Positions 9,464-23,200 of a DNA stretch of 64,000 nucleotides are shown here, one piece after another (within the stretch, counting starts at the first letter, position 1; each line of letters opens with the position of its first letter). Source of the stretch: Zarea fungicola (lineage: Eukaryota; Ascomycota; Sordariomycetes; Hypocreales; Cordycipitaceae). Both the position numbers and the translations under genes were made by a program. The notes below the pieces were generated by a model, which was not told the origin of the DNA, searched no databases, and was given only the letters and a program-made list of their open reading frames with translations. The DNA lies in contig FWCC01000268.1 in assembly GCA_900169235.1 (NCBI GenBank), positions 124,001 to 188,000 of the forward strand, written 5' to 3'.

Positions 9464-12400
9464 GCCACAACTGATTCCTTATTCCGAATAAATATGCCGC
9501 CTGCCATGTCCAGGCGAGTCAATACTCGATAGCTGCGCTGAGATAGCGACCTCCCCGACCCGACGGCACATAATAGTATATCCCGAAAAAAAAAACGTAA
9601 AGAATGGACACGCCCTGTGGGGTGGCGGATCAACGACAAGGATAAAGCGGCTAGATTGAATGGTAGGTAAGCTGACAGGAGTGATCCAAAATCTCATTCA
9701 GAACGCCTTTATTCCTCACTTGAGAACAACTGCCGTTCTAAACTGTTGGCAATATTCCTTCGTGCTACTAAACCTCAATCGGCTGCCGAAATAGGAAATG
9801 AAACGACAATGTTTGCCCACTTGTATGAAACCAACCGTAATTGAGGAGCCAGAAATAATGTGCTCAGACAATTTGGAGTGTGCCACATCCTTGACTACCT
9901 ATATTTTACCCCCTTGCGCCTTCTGGAACGAATGCCAAGCAGCGAAGAAGCCTACGAGAGGATATTAACACAATTACTCCCTTCACCTTACCCTACGACC
10001 CGCCTATATTAGTAGACTAGGAAAAAGTAAGCAAAATTACAAAACATGCGTCTGGAATCCGGGAAGGGGGGTGGCAGTTTACTGGGCTACGTTCCATTTG
10101 GGTGAGTCGTCTTGGAAATGCTTCACGACCCGCCAAGACCCAAAGACCTGTCCAACTAATCAAGAGTGGGTGTGTATGTTTATGACCTGTAATTTTCTGA
10201 TAGCACGTGTCAAGTCTAGATAAATACTTGATCGATCGTGCGGCAGAAGAAGTTGCTTTTCAGTCCAGCGTATCTAAGTCTGCTGCTGTCCTTCGGCCGC
10301 TAGGGCGGTTAGCAATGGAGCCAAGAATGTTCGGGGACAGCTTCTAGGCTCGTTTCGTTCTGTTGTTTCGGAACCTAAAATGGGCTGTGGAGCAACTGCC
10401 GAAATGCTGCTTTTAGCCCGTTGCGTATATTTTCGAATACCAATAGCCGTTGGTCAATTGGGTTGACTTCCTTTCCTTCTAGCAGAAAGGTGAAGTCTTT
10501 CCTCTCTATCACCTGCTCGTCCAAAATTAGAAACACAGAGAATCTGGGAAACATTGCATGAGTTCATGCCTCCGCGACGTAGGGCCGAGCGAGCTACAGC
10601 CTGCAGGCATGCGGGTGACGAACAATACGCCACCGCTGTTTCTCATGGGTGACAGTTAATGTGGGGTATACCTAATTAGATAGTTTGAGATTTTGCTACT
10701 TGGGCAATTGGATGTGCAGCGTGCTGAAGCCCTCCATCATCTGGCCTATCTGGCCTATCGAAAGTCGACGATGGAATGCACACCAGTGCTACTAGACGGG
10801 CGGCAACAGAAAAAAGGGCTGAGCTGGTAAACTGGATTCGCAGCAAGTCTGTAACGGAGGAAAGCCAGCCACAACTGCCACCATCACTGTGCTGGGATTT
10901 GTCCGCCCCATGTAATACTCCGTAACAGGAACAGTAAACGAAAAAGAGGCAGCGGCGTGGCGGCGCCTCCTAGCACTGAACAATAAGCTAACTACGGAGT
11001 ACCCTTGCAAGCCATAGCGATTCTAATGATACCGCATGGGAAAACGGTAAGAGCTCCGTGCAACCCACAGGAGCTGAGCCTTGAGATGTGCAAAATCCTC
11101 CATGGTATGTCCGCAGTACTCTGTGCGGCGCAACTTTTCGGCTATTTGTCTGTTCCGTTGGGTCTTCGGAAAACCTGAGCATGCGACCAGCCAAACAGCC
11201 GCACGGTTGCTACGCATGCGAGCCTGCCAATTACTAAATCAACCCCATCGTAAGCGTAGACAGACTCGATTGCTTCACGTACTCCGTGCTGTAAAATAAA
11301 ATGATGTGAAGCAATGCTCACCGGAGCGGAGCACCAAAACGTACCACTAATGAATTTAAAGAAAGCCGGCCGGATCCCGGCAGATTGTTTCGGCCCCAGA
11401 GTTTGAGCATGTTGACATCAGGGCTGCGTGGAGAATGGCGCAGACTAAATGGGAAAATCAGGCCATTCTCGCAGCAATACCAAGAGAAATAGATACAAGC
11501 AAGCCTGTGCAATGAAAGTCAAAAGAAGGATTAGCAATTGCGACACGGGTTTAGTGAACAGTGGTCCATGACCGCGGATGAACCGCGCTGAGGAGCCGGT
11601 GGCTGGTCAATGATTGTTTCCCGATTGGTTCCTGATTCCGGCGGTCGCATGAACGAGGTTGCTGATCTGTGACAATATTCCGATACAGCATTGTAGCGCC
11701 TTCCCCTTCGTCACCTGGATCAATAAAACCTGGAAGGAGTCATGGAATATGCCCCCCGGCTGTTGGCAGGATTAGAAATGCATCAACACACCCCCTCTAG
11801 CTGCCGGATGCAGTCTTGCTTCTACACCCCTAGTATGATCGCCAAAATCAAATAAAACACTTGATAGCGCCTTCGACGGAATACAACATCAATAGACACT
11901 CACCCTACGAAACCCAGTCCTAGACATCTGGAGGATGCTATTACTGGCCAAACTTTGCCAGATCTCTGCACCCACAACAGGAGTGGACACTATGTTACCC
12001 ATTTCATTTATCATCAGATGGAATAGGGAAAATAGCCGACAGGAAATGGTCTCTCGTCTCGGCAAAGTTGCAACATAAGAGTTTTTAATCGTTCTTGTTT
12101 TCTGCGATCAATTTACTACCACCAGAGAATGATACAATGCTGAAAGAGCCGTGGAAGGTGTCCTACGCGAATACTGCAGCGTTGGTAACATTGCAATGCG
12201 CGGTGGGTGAGAAAATGCATCGATCCAAGTTGCGCTTCAGCAGCAATAGCAACCTCATACTAGGAGAATAATAATTCATAAATAAAAAGATGGTGCCTCA
12301 AATCACGAGGTCACCTTCAGTTTTGGACAAGTACAATAAAAAGAAACAAGTGTTGTTCTTGTATCCACGTGCGTGGTCCATTCTGAAGCTGACTGTGTGC

Positions 12401-15400
12401 GCCGCCACAAGTCACGGAAAACCCACCTCGGGAGCATGTCATGAAGGAAACGTGGGCCGCCGAGCCCCCTGCAACAGATCATGACGAGCTACGTCAGGGT
12501 TGCTTTTTTGCCTGACTTTGGTCTCTAATTTACTGGTATGGAGCAGCCAATTGGTAGACGAGCCGGGTAGGCACATAAGCACACGGCTGCAAGGCCTGGG
12601 AATAAACTCGAGAGAGCCATTTATAAAAGTTCTGCGGGTTTTTTTTTTTCGCACCTAGAAGGAAGAGACTCTTGCACTGCGGATACGGCCGTCATTTTCG
12701 TGTTCATGTATGCATTGAGAGGAATAACTAGCCAATGCGGTGGCGCTCTGGTGGTTGGTTGCTGGTTTGATTCATTTAACCATAAGTAGTACTGGATATC
12801 AATTGTCACAAAAGAGGGCATTAACTCAAACGGGCGGGGTGCTTAACTTGGGATTATAAGACCCGATGCTTGGCTTTAATGAATTGCATCACTGTTCCGC
12901 ACTGGTACTCCGTAATACAAGTAGCCGGATTAGAGTTGATTTAAGAGCTTGCCAGCTTCGATTAGTGCAGCAGACGGAAACGCTTACAGCTGGTCTAAGC
13001 GGCAGTTGCGCAGTCTTCAAGATGGACCATCAGCTAGCCACGGCAGCTAGCCAACCGCTCAAAGCAGCATTCCGTCAGTCTTGTAGCCTTGTATGGCCCA
13101 ATCCTCCTACTTACCACAACGCCAGGACCCCAAACCTGAAACTTCTTACTGGTAACTTGTGTCGTCAGTTGGTAACCAATCGTAGTTGCTTATGGCTGGC
13201 GTCTCGTGGCCGCTCCAGAGACAAATTTAGTCCTGGCTCCTAATTAAGTCCTGCTACGGCGTTCTTTCAAGATCTGCACGGGTACTGCACCATTGCGCTA
13301 ATACAGTTTGGTTGGGAGGCCCCAGTAGTTTGTTTTGCTAAAATTATCCGAGACTAGCTACCAGTTAACGTTTTCGGCATGACGTCTGGCTGAGTTGTGC
13401 TATATGTTCTAGTAGGGCGCGGATTGTGCATCGCCGGCTTACCTCAAGCAAAATTTAGATTGTTCAGTGTCGTTTTTCTTCCTATTGAGGGACAACTATC
13501 TCTCCAAATTAAGGCATCGTGAGAATATAGGCGGGGGCGTGGAGAGGGAAAAGGATGCCGAAGGACTTCCATGACATACCCACAACGCTAATTCTTTCAG
13601 CCGGGATAGCGGGAACAAATTTGGCCAACAAGTGATGGGTTTTTTACACGAAGTGCAGGGGTTCTGTTTCTTCAGTCTCTTGAAACTTCACTGAGCCGGT
13701 GGGTTTCTATGTAGGTTCTCATTGGTCATGATTTTCCTTCCTGCACCTTCATAGCACCCGTTACCGACCGCCCGAAAAGGCATTTGATCGTGTGACCATT
13801 CCAAGGTGTTGGTGCGGTCCGCCCTGATAAACGATTATTGGTAGTTGTCTGTCTGGCTGTCATCCTGCCTCTGTTGGAATCTACAGGCGATCTAAAAGAT
13901 ACTAGTAAATGACATCTACTGAGCCCGTCATCACGAGTAACTTATTGTCCGCGGCCGAGTGTCCCTGGTAAAAATCGACTGAAGTGTCCACACTTACAAA
14001 CCTCACAGTGCTGAACTAATAAATGAACAGCAATTGCTGCTTAGTCATATTTTCTTATGGAAATAATGAGAGTTCCAATACCAATCAAATGAGGCAGTTG
14101 AATACAGTGTCAACGTGACTTTGGACCTCTTCACAGCATTGTTGGCTGGTAAACCAAAGAATCACTTGTCCGAGATTTAACCAAAGACCGGCGCCGGCCG
14201 AGCCAAGCGCCGATGTTCCCACGTCGTGATATCCCAAGGATTCCAGCTTTGTCGAGTGGCGCTAACCTTACACTGTGGGCAGGGGACCACCACGGGCAAG
14301 ATGGTGACATTCCACTGTGTGCTCCGTAAAATATTTTGCGCTGTCTATCGGAAAGTCACCAGATGGAGAAATGCTAACAAGAACTAAATAATCAGCGCCA
14401 TGGGGCGGCGAAGAGGCTTTTAAACCGGGGCTCGTCTAACAAATTGAAAGAGAAGAGCATGGCGTTGAAAATCCGCCACTGGTGAAAACTTCGTGATTCG
14501 TGTTTTGATTTCCCGAGGCTTCCGGCAACGGAACTGCGGCTTGACCGTTTCACAGCTTAATTCAATATTCAAGAGGAAACGTACCTGTGCGCGGGCCTCC
14601 AAGACGATTTGGAAAGCGCGGAGCGAATGCCGGGCGGCAAAGAAGACAGAGAATGACCTTCGTAATGGCGGGCGCACCGGAAGCAGACGCTAACTAAATA
14701 ACAAAACATTTTGTGGCCACTGATCGTAGCCAGCAAATCAGAACTAGACGCATGGATCGCCACAGCGATTCTCCCCTGCTTTTCAACTCCATTTATTCTT
14801 TGGTAGCCTAGATTGCTTTGATGCCCAGCCATGCGACCATGGTGACAGAAGAGGGTGGACAGACAATTAAAATAAGAATCCACTGCATTCGTGTGACATG
14901 CAATGCAAATCACTCAGCAACTCAGTCAACGCCTCTGTCGATCACTTTACAAATAGGCGAGGCCCGCCATCCAACTACGAATTCCAGATAGGTATCAAAT
15001 ACGGCCTACGGAGCAATCTAGAAAATAAGAGACAAGAAAAAAAGAGAAGAAAAGTAAATGTTGATCTAAACTTTGGGGAATCAGGAAGCCCATCGTCTCG
15101 CGTATTCGATAAATGAGGTGCTGGCCCAATGGGCTTGCTGACGGGGTTTCTGTACACTAACTAGCAACGGAGTCCAAGACTATAATAGTTGTAACCATAA
15201 ACGCCGTGCATCCTTTCTATAGCTGACGCCATAAAAAGAATTCTGCCTCATTCCATTTATTCTAGCTTGACGGACTAGTAAACTGGGCTTCAGCTTAGAC
15301 TGTTGACAAATTAGAAAAGCGCAGAATGATCTTCACAAGTTCTGTTTTTTGCGGGCACGGCGGTGAAATACATACCACTTGCAGCTCCACTGAACCTGAC

Positions 15401-16231
15401 TCCCTTGTTACTCCACATTACCTCCGTACATAATAAAGTCAAGTTCCGAGAAACCAACCCCCCCGGTTGGTCCTTGGCAAAATCAACTTTTGTCATGTCA
15501 TTTCGAGTCTGTCCTGGATTTCAATTCCGGCGAAAGCAGACTTTTTCTTTCTTTTCCCCTGCGGCTCAATTTCCGGCAGCCCACAACCCGGCAGCAGCAC
15601 AGCAGGGCAGTTTTCTGGTTTGGCTCCGACTTGTAACTGCATTGATTGAGCCACTTGACGTAGCGTTTTAAAAAAGGTCTTGATTCCATATTACTGAAAA
15701 TTTTATTCATCGAGGCATTTCATCTTCTATGCCCATATCTATGCATCATTATAGTAACAGCAGTAATGCTTCCTGAACCGACTAGAAACAGGACAGGCAT
15801 CCACGGGACTTCCGTCTTTGCAACAAGCCAACAGTGAATAAGCAAGCAACATAATTGGGGGGGGGGGGCATTCTTCAGCTGAGAGCCCTGACTCGAAAAG
15901 GAAATCTATACGTAATATCGATCCACGCGCTCCGGAAAATAGCAGCCCAATTCCATTCCTTGAAACGCCACGCCAACCGAGATAATGAAAAAAGCACAGA
16001 AAAGAAAGACAAAAAAACTTAACAAAATATTGTTCATACACGTTACTTTTTTGCGGGGCGGGCGGGCGAAATGCCAACAGCCTTCTTGTGTACCAGGGAT
16101 TAGAACAATTTGTCCCCCAGATGTGTTATCCACCAACTCTGCCACCCAAGAATCATTGGACATAATTTGCTTCGCCAAGCGTCATCGTATTTATAAGGTT
16201 TCCTTTTGCGCGCGCGCGTGTTTGTAATCCT
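9464..16231. other. Gene-poor region
   Basis: About 6.8 kb with only short, scattered open frames on both strands. It contains three exact copies of the 9-mer TACGGAGTA or its complement (10916, 10993, 12906), a G12 run at 15857-15868 and a short tandem 'tctggcctatc' near 10740. A tRNA-like fragment near 16080-16145 was examined and not called. No intact gene or transposon is visible. Confidence 0.6.
10916..11001. repeat. 86-bp segment bounded by inverted TACTCCGTA / TACGGAGTA
   Basis: TACTCCGTA at 10916-10924 and its exact reverse complement at 10993-11001 enclose about 68 bp of unrelated sequence. The two 9-mers are part of a motif seen several times in the intergenic parts of this window. 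The arrangement could be a miniature inverted-repeat element, a footprint, or two motif copies that happen to face each other. The symmetry does not extend beyond the 9 bases. Confidence 0.4.
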
Positions 16232-17218
16232 CTATACCATGGATCTGCTCCCCAAAGAGCTCATACTATGACAGCCCCTTTCGTGACGCTTCATGTTGCT
16301 GCGCACACTGAAAGCCTTACCACATCCGGGATGCGCGCACTTATACGGCTTCTCCCCAGTGTGTGAGTGGCTGTGAATCCGTAAACTGCTTGGTCTACTA
16401 AACGCCTTGTTGCAGGTCGGGCAAAGATATTTGTCCTGACTTTGTGGGTATACACTGCTTTGCGAAGGATGTAGATAGTGGTGGTGCTGCCATAGCTGCT
16501 GACTGTCTTGAGCAGGGTGTGGGGGAAAGGCCCGAGGTAGTTGCTGCTGCTGCTGCTGCTGCTGGTTGTATTGAGATATAGGCTGCGCGGGACCGAGCAC
16601 TGAGCCTTGTGAAGGAGTGTTGTAATAAGCCGGCGCCGCTTGAGCAAATGGTTGCTGATGGGGCGGCGGCACAGGAACAGACAACCGCGGCGCCGGCTGT
16701 GATTGATGTCGGTTGTGCATTTCAGCCTCCAGCGGCGGTGTCGTTTCGTAATAACGGCTAGAAGACTTTGAATCAAAGGGAAAGTGGCTTCTTGGTTGAC
16801 TCGAAGGTGAGCTATAGCTATCATAGACTGTATCTGTACTCAGTGGTGGCGTAGGTGGGAGGCTACGTCGGTGCTGCAGAGCGGCAGAGTGTCTTGAGCA
16901 TGGGCGACTGCTGACACCTCCAGATTCTCGTCTGTTCTGTGCTTGTGGAAAAGACAGGGGGGCTTTTTTGAAATCAGCTACAGTCCAGACTACTGTCCTG
17001 GCAGTTCTGCATCTCATACCTTCTGATTGTGGTGACCCTCTGTATGATGTTGGTGAAGGGTCCGTTGTGGGCGAGCCAGCGTCCGCTAAACCAAGCAGGT
17101 TGGAAATTGAAGGGAGTGAGCAGCGGCTTTCCTCCATTGGGGGCGACGGAGGAGCTTGTGAATGCTGGTTGTAGTAGTGGTTGTGCGGTGTTGGAGCGTA
17201 TCCAAGCTGTACTGCCAT
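16232..17218 (-). CDS. C2H2 zinc-finger transcription factor with a poly-Gln tract
   Basis: The start is the ATG at 17218 ('[16 protein letters not shown]'). A likely 78-nt intron (17019-16942, donor GTATGAG, branch-like GCTGAT, acceptor ACAAG) gives 302 residues. Unspliced, the frame also stays open, giving 328. The N-terminal part is Pro/Ser-rich with the block '[18 protein letters not shown]', and the middle is disordered with a Gln run encoded by CAG repeats (about 16540-16565). Two C2H2 fingers occupy roughly residues 236-291. The first is C-x2-C-x12-H-x3-H ('[17 protein letters not shown]') and the second C-x4-C-x12-H-x4-H ('[19 protein letters not shown]'), joined by a TGEKPYK linker. 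This is a DNA-binding nuclear regulator; its targets cannot be inferred. I know similar finger pairs in many filamentous fungi but no reliable gene name. Confidence 0.9.
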   Translation of the reverse strand: MAVQLGYAPTPHNHYYNQHSQAPPSPPMEESRCSLPSISNLLGLADAGSPTTDPSPTSYRGSPQSEGMRCRTARTVVWTVADFKKAPLSFPQAQNRRESGGVSSRPCSRHSAALQHRRSLPPTPPLSTDTVYDSYSSPSSQPRSHFPFDSKSSSRYYETTPPLEAEMHNRHQSQPAPRLSVPVPPPHQQPFAQAAPAYYNTPSQGSVLGPAQPISQYNQQQQQQQQLPRAFPPHPAQDSQQLWQHHHYLHPSQSSVYPQSQDKYLCPTCNKAFSRPSSLRIHSHSHTGEKPYKCAHPGCGKAFSVRSNMKRHERGCHSMSSLGSRSMV

Positions 17219-20200
17219 GGCTGGCTCTCTGGAGTGTAGCTGCTTCTCAATCAAAAGGATAGTTGTTGACCTGTTCTGTGTAATGCTATACAGGCTGGAG
17301 GCTTGTAGGATATGTTTCGACGGCAAAAGGAGTGTGGCGTAGGTGATGAGTTCAGGTCAAACTGTGTGTAGAGAGGGCGAGTTGCAGCTCTGTTGTTATG
17401 GCGTGAGATGTAAATGGAACGGGCCAACTCGATCCTTGACTTGTATATGTAAGTGCCACTTTCCGGGAAGAGGGGGGGCTGAGTGGTATATAAATAAGGC
17501 AGTTGGGTGTTGCTAGCAGCGGACGTGGTCCGGCCGAGTTGAGCAGGGAGGTGGAGAAGTTGTATCAGATCTGTGCCGACCAGTCCACTCAATGATCTGT
17601 GAGTCCCTGGGAATGGAAGTTGAGGATGAAGTCCAGGGAGATCTTGCAGAGCGATCTGGTACTTGTCTATCTCCTTTCAACAGGTTTCTTGTTGTATTTA
17701 TTAAGAGTAAAGTGATCTGTAGGAACCACAACTGCCTTGTGACGAAGAAATGAGGGAGGGGACTTGAGGGGGTGTCTTGCCGTTTTCTGTGGCAAAGCCC
17801 ATGGGCGTTTATATGGGTAAACGCCTTTGTACCCAGTGGCGTATCCATTGATCGAACACATGGTGTGGTCGAACTCTTATGGAAGTTGGTTCTGGAAGGG
17901 GTGGTGGTAACCTGACTGACTGCGGACGCCGTCTGGCAGCACAACTACTGCAACGGCCTCCAGTGGAGCTTCTTCGGGAGTGGGAGCAAAAAGGGTATTT
18001 TCAACGGAGGGGGCGTGTACTGGTACAGGCGTTCAAGCCCGCCGCGGATTAACACCGGTGGATGTGGTGTGTGTGGATTGACACCCACGAGGAGCTATCG
18101 CGGATCGTTGGGTGGGCCAAAGCACGCCTGCATGGTTGAAGGGCCTGTTTAAATGGGCTAATCATTTACAAAATGGGGCGATTGCGTCTTGACGAAGCTG
18201 GTTTGTTGACTCTTGCCTGTGTGCCAAAGCAGAGCCAAGGGCTGGGTTGCCCATTCCTTGTCACCTTTTCTCCATCTCCGCCCCCCGGGCGCCGACTCTT
18301 TGACAGCAGAGCCGGAGCCCTATCCAAAACGGGCCAAGTTCTATTGTGCCAAACTGCCCCGAAGCAGTTCGAGGCGTTTACATATAAAATGCTTATTCTT
18401 TTGCCGTCCCAGAACCCGGCCGGCAAAAGAGCACTCAGCCCGGAGCTATGTACACTGCAACTCAACGAGAAAACCCACCAATTCCGACAGATTTGGTTGG
18501 TGGAAAGAGTCAAGAGAAGAGAGTGGCGGGAGCATTGAGCATTGTGACAGCGGGCGCTAAAGATTTATGTTGCCGCTTTGGCTTCCCTTTGCCACTAGAA
18601 TCAGGTGAGGGAGACATTACTCGTAGGGTTATTCTTGGCAGCGTGGCCTACCAGTAGACGCCAATGGTAACGGCTTCGCGTGGCAAGAACTTTATTACCG
18701 ATACTAAACTGTAACGTATTCGACGCCAGAGGTTGAGAGTCTAGCAACCATTATCGTCTCGTCTTTCCTAGTTAGCTCATGCGGTGCTGTCTTGGTGTTC
18801 TTTCGAAGAACAAGCTTTTGTCTCCATGCAAGCCATGCCATGCCACGCGCACGCACACATTCATTCGGAAAAGTTGGGTGCGGGACCTTGCAGCCCCTGG
18901 TAACAAAACTTGAGACGATCGTCAAGTTGGGGGTACCATTGTCAAAGGACGATCAATGCTGCAAAGGATGGGAGTAGTAGATCAATGCAAGGTAAAGCTC
19001 CGAGCCGCTAGCCGTTCGAATGATGCATTGCAACAACCTCCACCGTGCGACATGGCCCCCTGATAAAGGAAATAGAGCATCAATTGAACGCCCTGCCAGC
19101 AACTACTAAATACTTCGTCCGGCTCGGACGTAAAGATCCAAAGTGATTGGCACAAGCAATAGTCACCCGTGCTATCATTTTTAAATTGCTTGTTGGGGTG
19201 TGCCGTCTTCCACTATAGCATGCACGCCATGTTGCCAGGGAAAACGCTTTCTACTTTAGAATAGGCCAAAAGCATTTGGCAGCCATGTCCGCAGTTAATT
19301 CTCCTTCCAAGCCCTCTCGGCCGACGCCCCAACAGCCTCAGCAGCCATCGCAGTGGGGAAGAAGGAAGGTGGCTTGGAAGGGATGGCAGGAATGCCAAGT
19401 ATTGCCTTACCTGGCATTAGTGCACTCGTGCAGGTCTTCCCAGAACCCTTGAACCCTACTGGCTCGTTGTCGTTTTCATGGATGGGCCGTTGGCGCGACG
19501 TTGCATCTTGAGCATCTGCGAGGCTGTCCCAAAGTAGCTCTTCGTACTGGTAAGGGAAGCGCCCACCGGCGCTGTGCCACACGCAGCAACGTCATCCTGT
19601 CATAGTGCCGTCGTGACCCGAGTGGGTTAATTATGGCATCAGGCTGTGCGGACAGGGCTTGCATTTCGCTACAATACTATCCGTTGGTGGTAATGTGATG
19701 GTGATCAATCCCACGCATGCATGATCGGACCCCCTCTTTTCTATGTATAACGGTCTCCATCCTCTTGCAACTGCATTGTGTTGATGAGAGCTGTGAATGA
19801 TTTATCAGGTAGCACAGAAACTGGCAGGTCAAGGAAGCTTAGAAAGAGTGGGAAATGGGTAGTTACTGAAGAGTACCATCAGACCCATTCACGAATCTAA
19901 ACAATATTTAACTGGTCTTGTCAGGAAACGGTTTTTTTTTGTTTCTTTGGAAGCTTCGGGCGGTGAATGTCCATGTATTGAGGCCGGTATACACAATGCA
20001 CGTTTCAAATTTGCACAGACCCAACAATTGCCCTTCAAGCACGATACGTTTTAGTCAGTGTCGGATAAGTTTTGCAGGAAGTTTAATGCGTTGAAGCCAT
20101 CTCAGAAAAATGCAGAGTCTGGCCATACAGACAAAGGTAAATGACTCAGTGTCAACGGCACCATCATCAAAATCGGTGACCTCCCACATCTCAGCCGCAA

Positions 20201-23200
20201 ACCGCCCGTGTGGGTGGTGGTTTGATCATCTCCGCTGCTTCCCAGCCATTGTTACAGGTTACCACATTTTACCTTCATTTGCTTCTTTCAAGCATGGGTC
20301 TATGCACTCCCTGATGGCGGCTTTTTACCTGGTCGCCCAATGGCACACTTTGTTTTCAAAGCGGGCTTGCAGAAGGTCAACTACCACGCCAATGGTGCGT
20401 TTCCCAGCGGATCCAGCCCGCTTGTGACTTGGCGGCGAGAATCGCCGCGAAATGCCGAACTGACATTGGCAGGGCTCTGTCGACAGGCGCAGTCGATTCA
20501 ACTCGCAGTAGCATCTCTACTTTTAGTACATACAGAATATGTAGCCACTTTGCTCATCTCAGACGCTGTTTGCTTCGATTTTAGAAGACTGCTAGATCTG
20601 GGATGACATCTTTTAGGGCGGGCGTATAGTTATGAATAACTGGGGGTGCCGCCAGGGGTAGGGTAAATACCCCTGAGCTCTGGTCTATAAATCGAAAACA
20701 GTTAAGGTTACTCTAAATTACTGATACGAGTATTGTGGACAGGCAGAAGGCCTAGCCGGAAATCACAACCTTGTGGACAGCAGCTTCGTTGATACTAAGA
20801 CGGGATCTAAGATAGCCGGTCAGTGACTCGAGAGCATTTCTGAGCACCACTGCGGCCGCCTACACCTGAACACCTTGGGCTGCTTATGGAAGTGGAAACT
20901 ACCTTTTCGTGGTAGGATTAGTTATGGCAAGGTTGGGCTCATGCCGAGTGCTTTTTCTCTTTTTGTTGCATGGTTCTGGTAAGGCTTGGCTACGGCAGCT
21001 GACAAGAAGGCGTGGAGCACACACTGGAAGAGACCACCATTCCTTGGTCCCGGCTGTATCCCAAAGGAGTGTTCACGAACCAGGGTGTTCCCTGCAATCG
21101 AGCGGGGAAGTGCAATTTGGGGTAACGAACCCGTCTATTAAGGGCAGGGACAAGGTCTGGAAAGTTCCGAGCATAACAAGAAGAAAGAGGAAGCGGTTTT
21201 ACCAGTAATACCTGGTGGTGGTGGGGGAGGAGGAGGAGGCGAGTTTGACATTCTGTTCCAGAAGAAAGTGGAACTTTGGAAGCAATAAAATTTTGGAGGA
21301 GAGATTCTCTGATTGCGATGTAAGTGGCCGCCAAACAGTGGCATCGTCAGACAGTAATACGGGGTTTGTTTTGGGGGGTTGAGAGACCGTGACTCGTGGA
21401 CGGCGCTGAATGGCAGCGGGATACCCATGGTCGGTGATCTGGTGCGTCGCACGGAGTACGGACTTGACGATTGTCTTACGGAGCCGAGAAAGAGTTTTTA
21501 CCGTATTACTGACTATATTTAACAGACGTGCTAGCACTTGCTGGGAGTGCTTCCGGACTTGGAGGGATACCATTCTGGTATTTCGGCCGGTCGAGCCCTG
21601 CATAACTGCGCATCATATAAAACAAGGAGCGGCTCTACCTCCCACGTAGGCTTACATGGTAGCGCACATTGGTGGAATAATCGGTCCTTTTCTCCCTTTA
21701 AGCCTTGTCTTTATTTCGTATTCCTCTGGAAACTCTCTCGTTACTTGTCCGGAGTAAGAAATCAGTAGTTCCTTGTTTCCTTCACTGCTGACCTTCTCTA
21801 TACATCCATTCCGCTGCCCATGCCACACTGCATCCAACAAATTAGCCGAGCAACCTCATCAGCGACAGAGTGAAATAGAAGATGAAAATGAAAACTCCCG
21901 CAGCGGACAGCGGAGTCGGAACAAACGAGGGTGGAAGAGAAAAAAGAAAAAGAAAAAAAGGAACAAATAATCCAATGTAAAAAGAAATACTTAAACGAGA
22001 ATAGTATCAGAAATAGTGCTCTGCGATGATCAATGTCTCAGCCCAGCAAACGGTCGCGCTCGCAGTGTCCATCCATGATTCTACCTGTCAGAGGATAGTT
22101 CCCGTGTGATACGAGTTGGATACAAAACTCGTTATTTGTATTATCCGGTTCAAGACCAGAAAAGCGATCAGGGAACCTGTACTGAAGGGGTTATTGTGCG
22201 CCGTTGGTGAGGGTTGAGCAGTTTCGCTGTGGTAACTAGCACAGAAACCAAATAATGGATTCGACCTACAGTTACTAATTACTGGTCAAACCCCGCCAAC
22301 TAGAACAGGTACCAATCAAGTAACTCGTCGCGGTTGGTTACCTTGTGAGAAGGGGATTTCTGATTGACGGGCGATCCACCGCCGCGTGGGCGACACAACA
22401 GCTAGGCTTCAACTTTAGTAAACACCATGGCAGGGATGTCTTCGGTGGCCTTGTAAGCTGTCAAGCCACTGCTGGATCAGCAGCCAAGCACGCCAAGAAT
22501 GGTGATTTTTGCCCCCATTCACTTGCCCACCCGCTACTGCAGGCTAGTTGTGCCGCGCTGCAGCATCCTGCATGCTACCTGGGGGCTTAATAAAAAGCAA
22601 GCTACCTTGCCTTAGCTGATCGCCCGTGCCACTGCGGATCGCTGGGAGCAGCACGCTGGCCCGTTGGGGCTATAGGCCCCCTGGTCCTGGGCTTTCTGCA
22701 CGTTCAAAAGTACCTGGCAACATGGTTACACTGAGTACAATTGGGCCTCTTTCCCACTCTCCGCCAACGCCGCTGGCGTGTCTGTAGTGATCGAGTCACT
22801 TAATACGATATTATCCACGGCCCGCCATCTAGCTTAGTTAGTATCTTCTTCAGGCTCTCAACTCCGAGGCAAATCACACTGGGTAAAGCCAAACGCACTC
22901 CCCTCTTTCATTCCGCGCCCAACGCATCTTTCGCCTTGAAGGGGACTGTGCCCCGATCCCACTTGACAAAGTATGACGACAAATGAACAAAATCATAAAT
23001 CATAACAGTACGGAGCACGGAGTAGTCCCCGCCAAATATTTCTGTCAATGGCATCAGCCACATACTAATCACTTGTCATTCCCTGAGACGCCATCGAAAA
23101 ACCAAATGCAGAGAGCGTCTTGCGACAATTCTATCCTACCAGTTCAATTTGGCAGACTTTTTGGGCGCACAACAAACCCTTTCTGACATTTCCCATTACA

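Noticed and set aside
15857..15868. G12 run as a possible G-quadruplex or telomere-like tract
   Set aside because: A single uninterrupted homopolymer, no TTAGGG repeats and no further G-tracts nearby.
16075..16150. tRNA-like sequence on the minus strand with a good A box (TGGCAGAGTTGG) and a B-box-like TGTTCTAATCC
   Set aside because: No acceptor-stem pairing and no paired T stem could be drawn, and the B box lacks two key bases. At most a decayed tRNA fragment.
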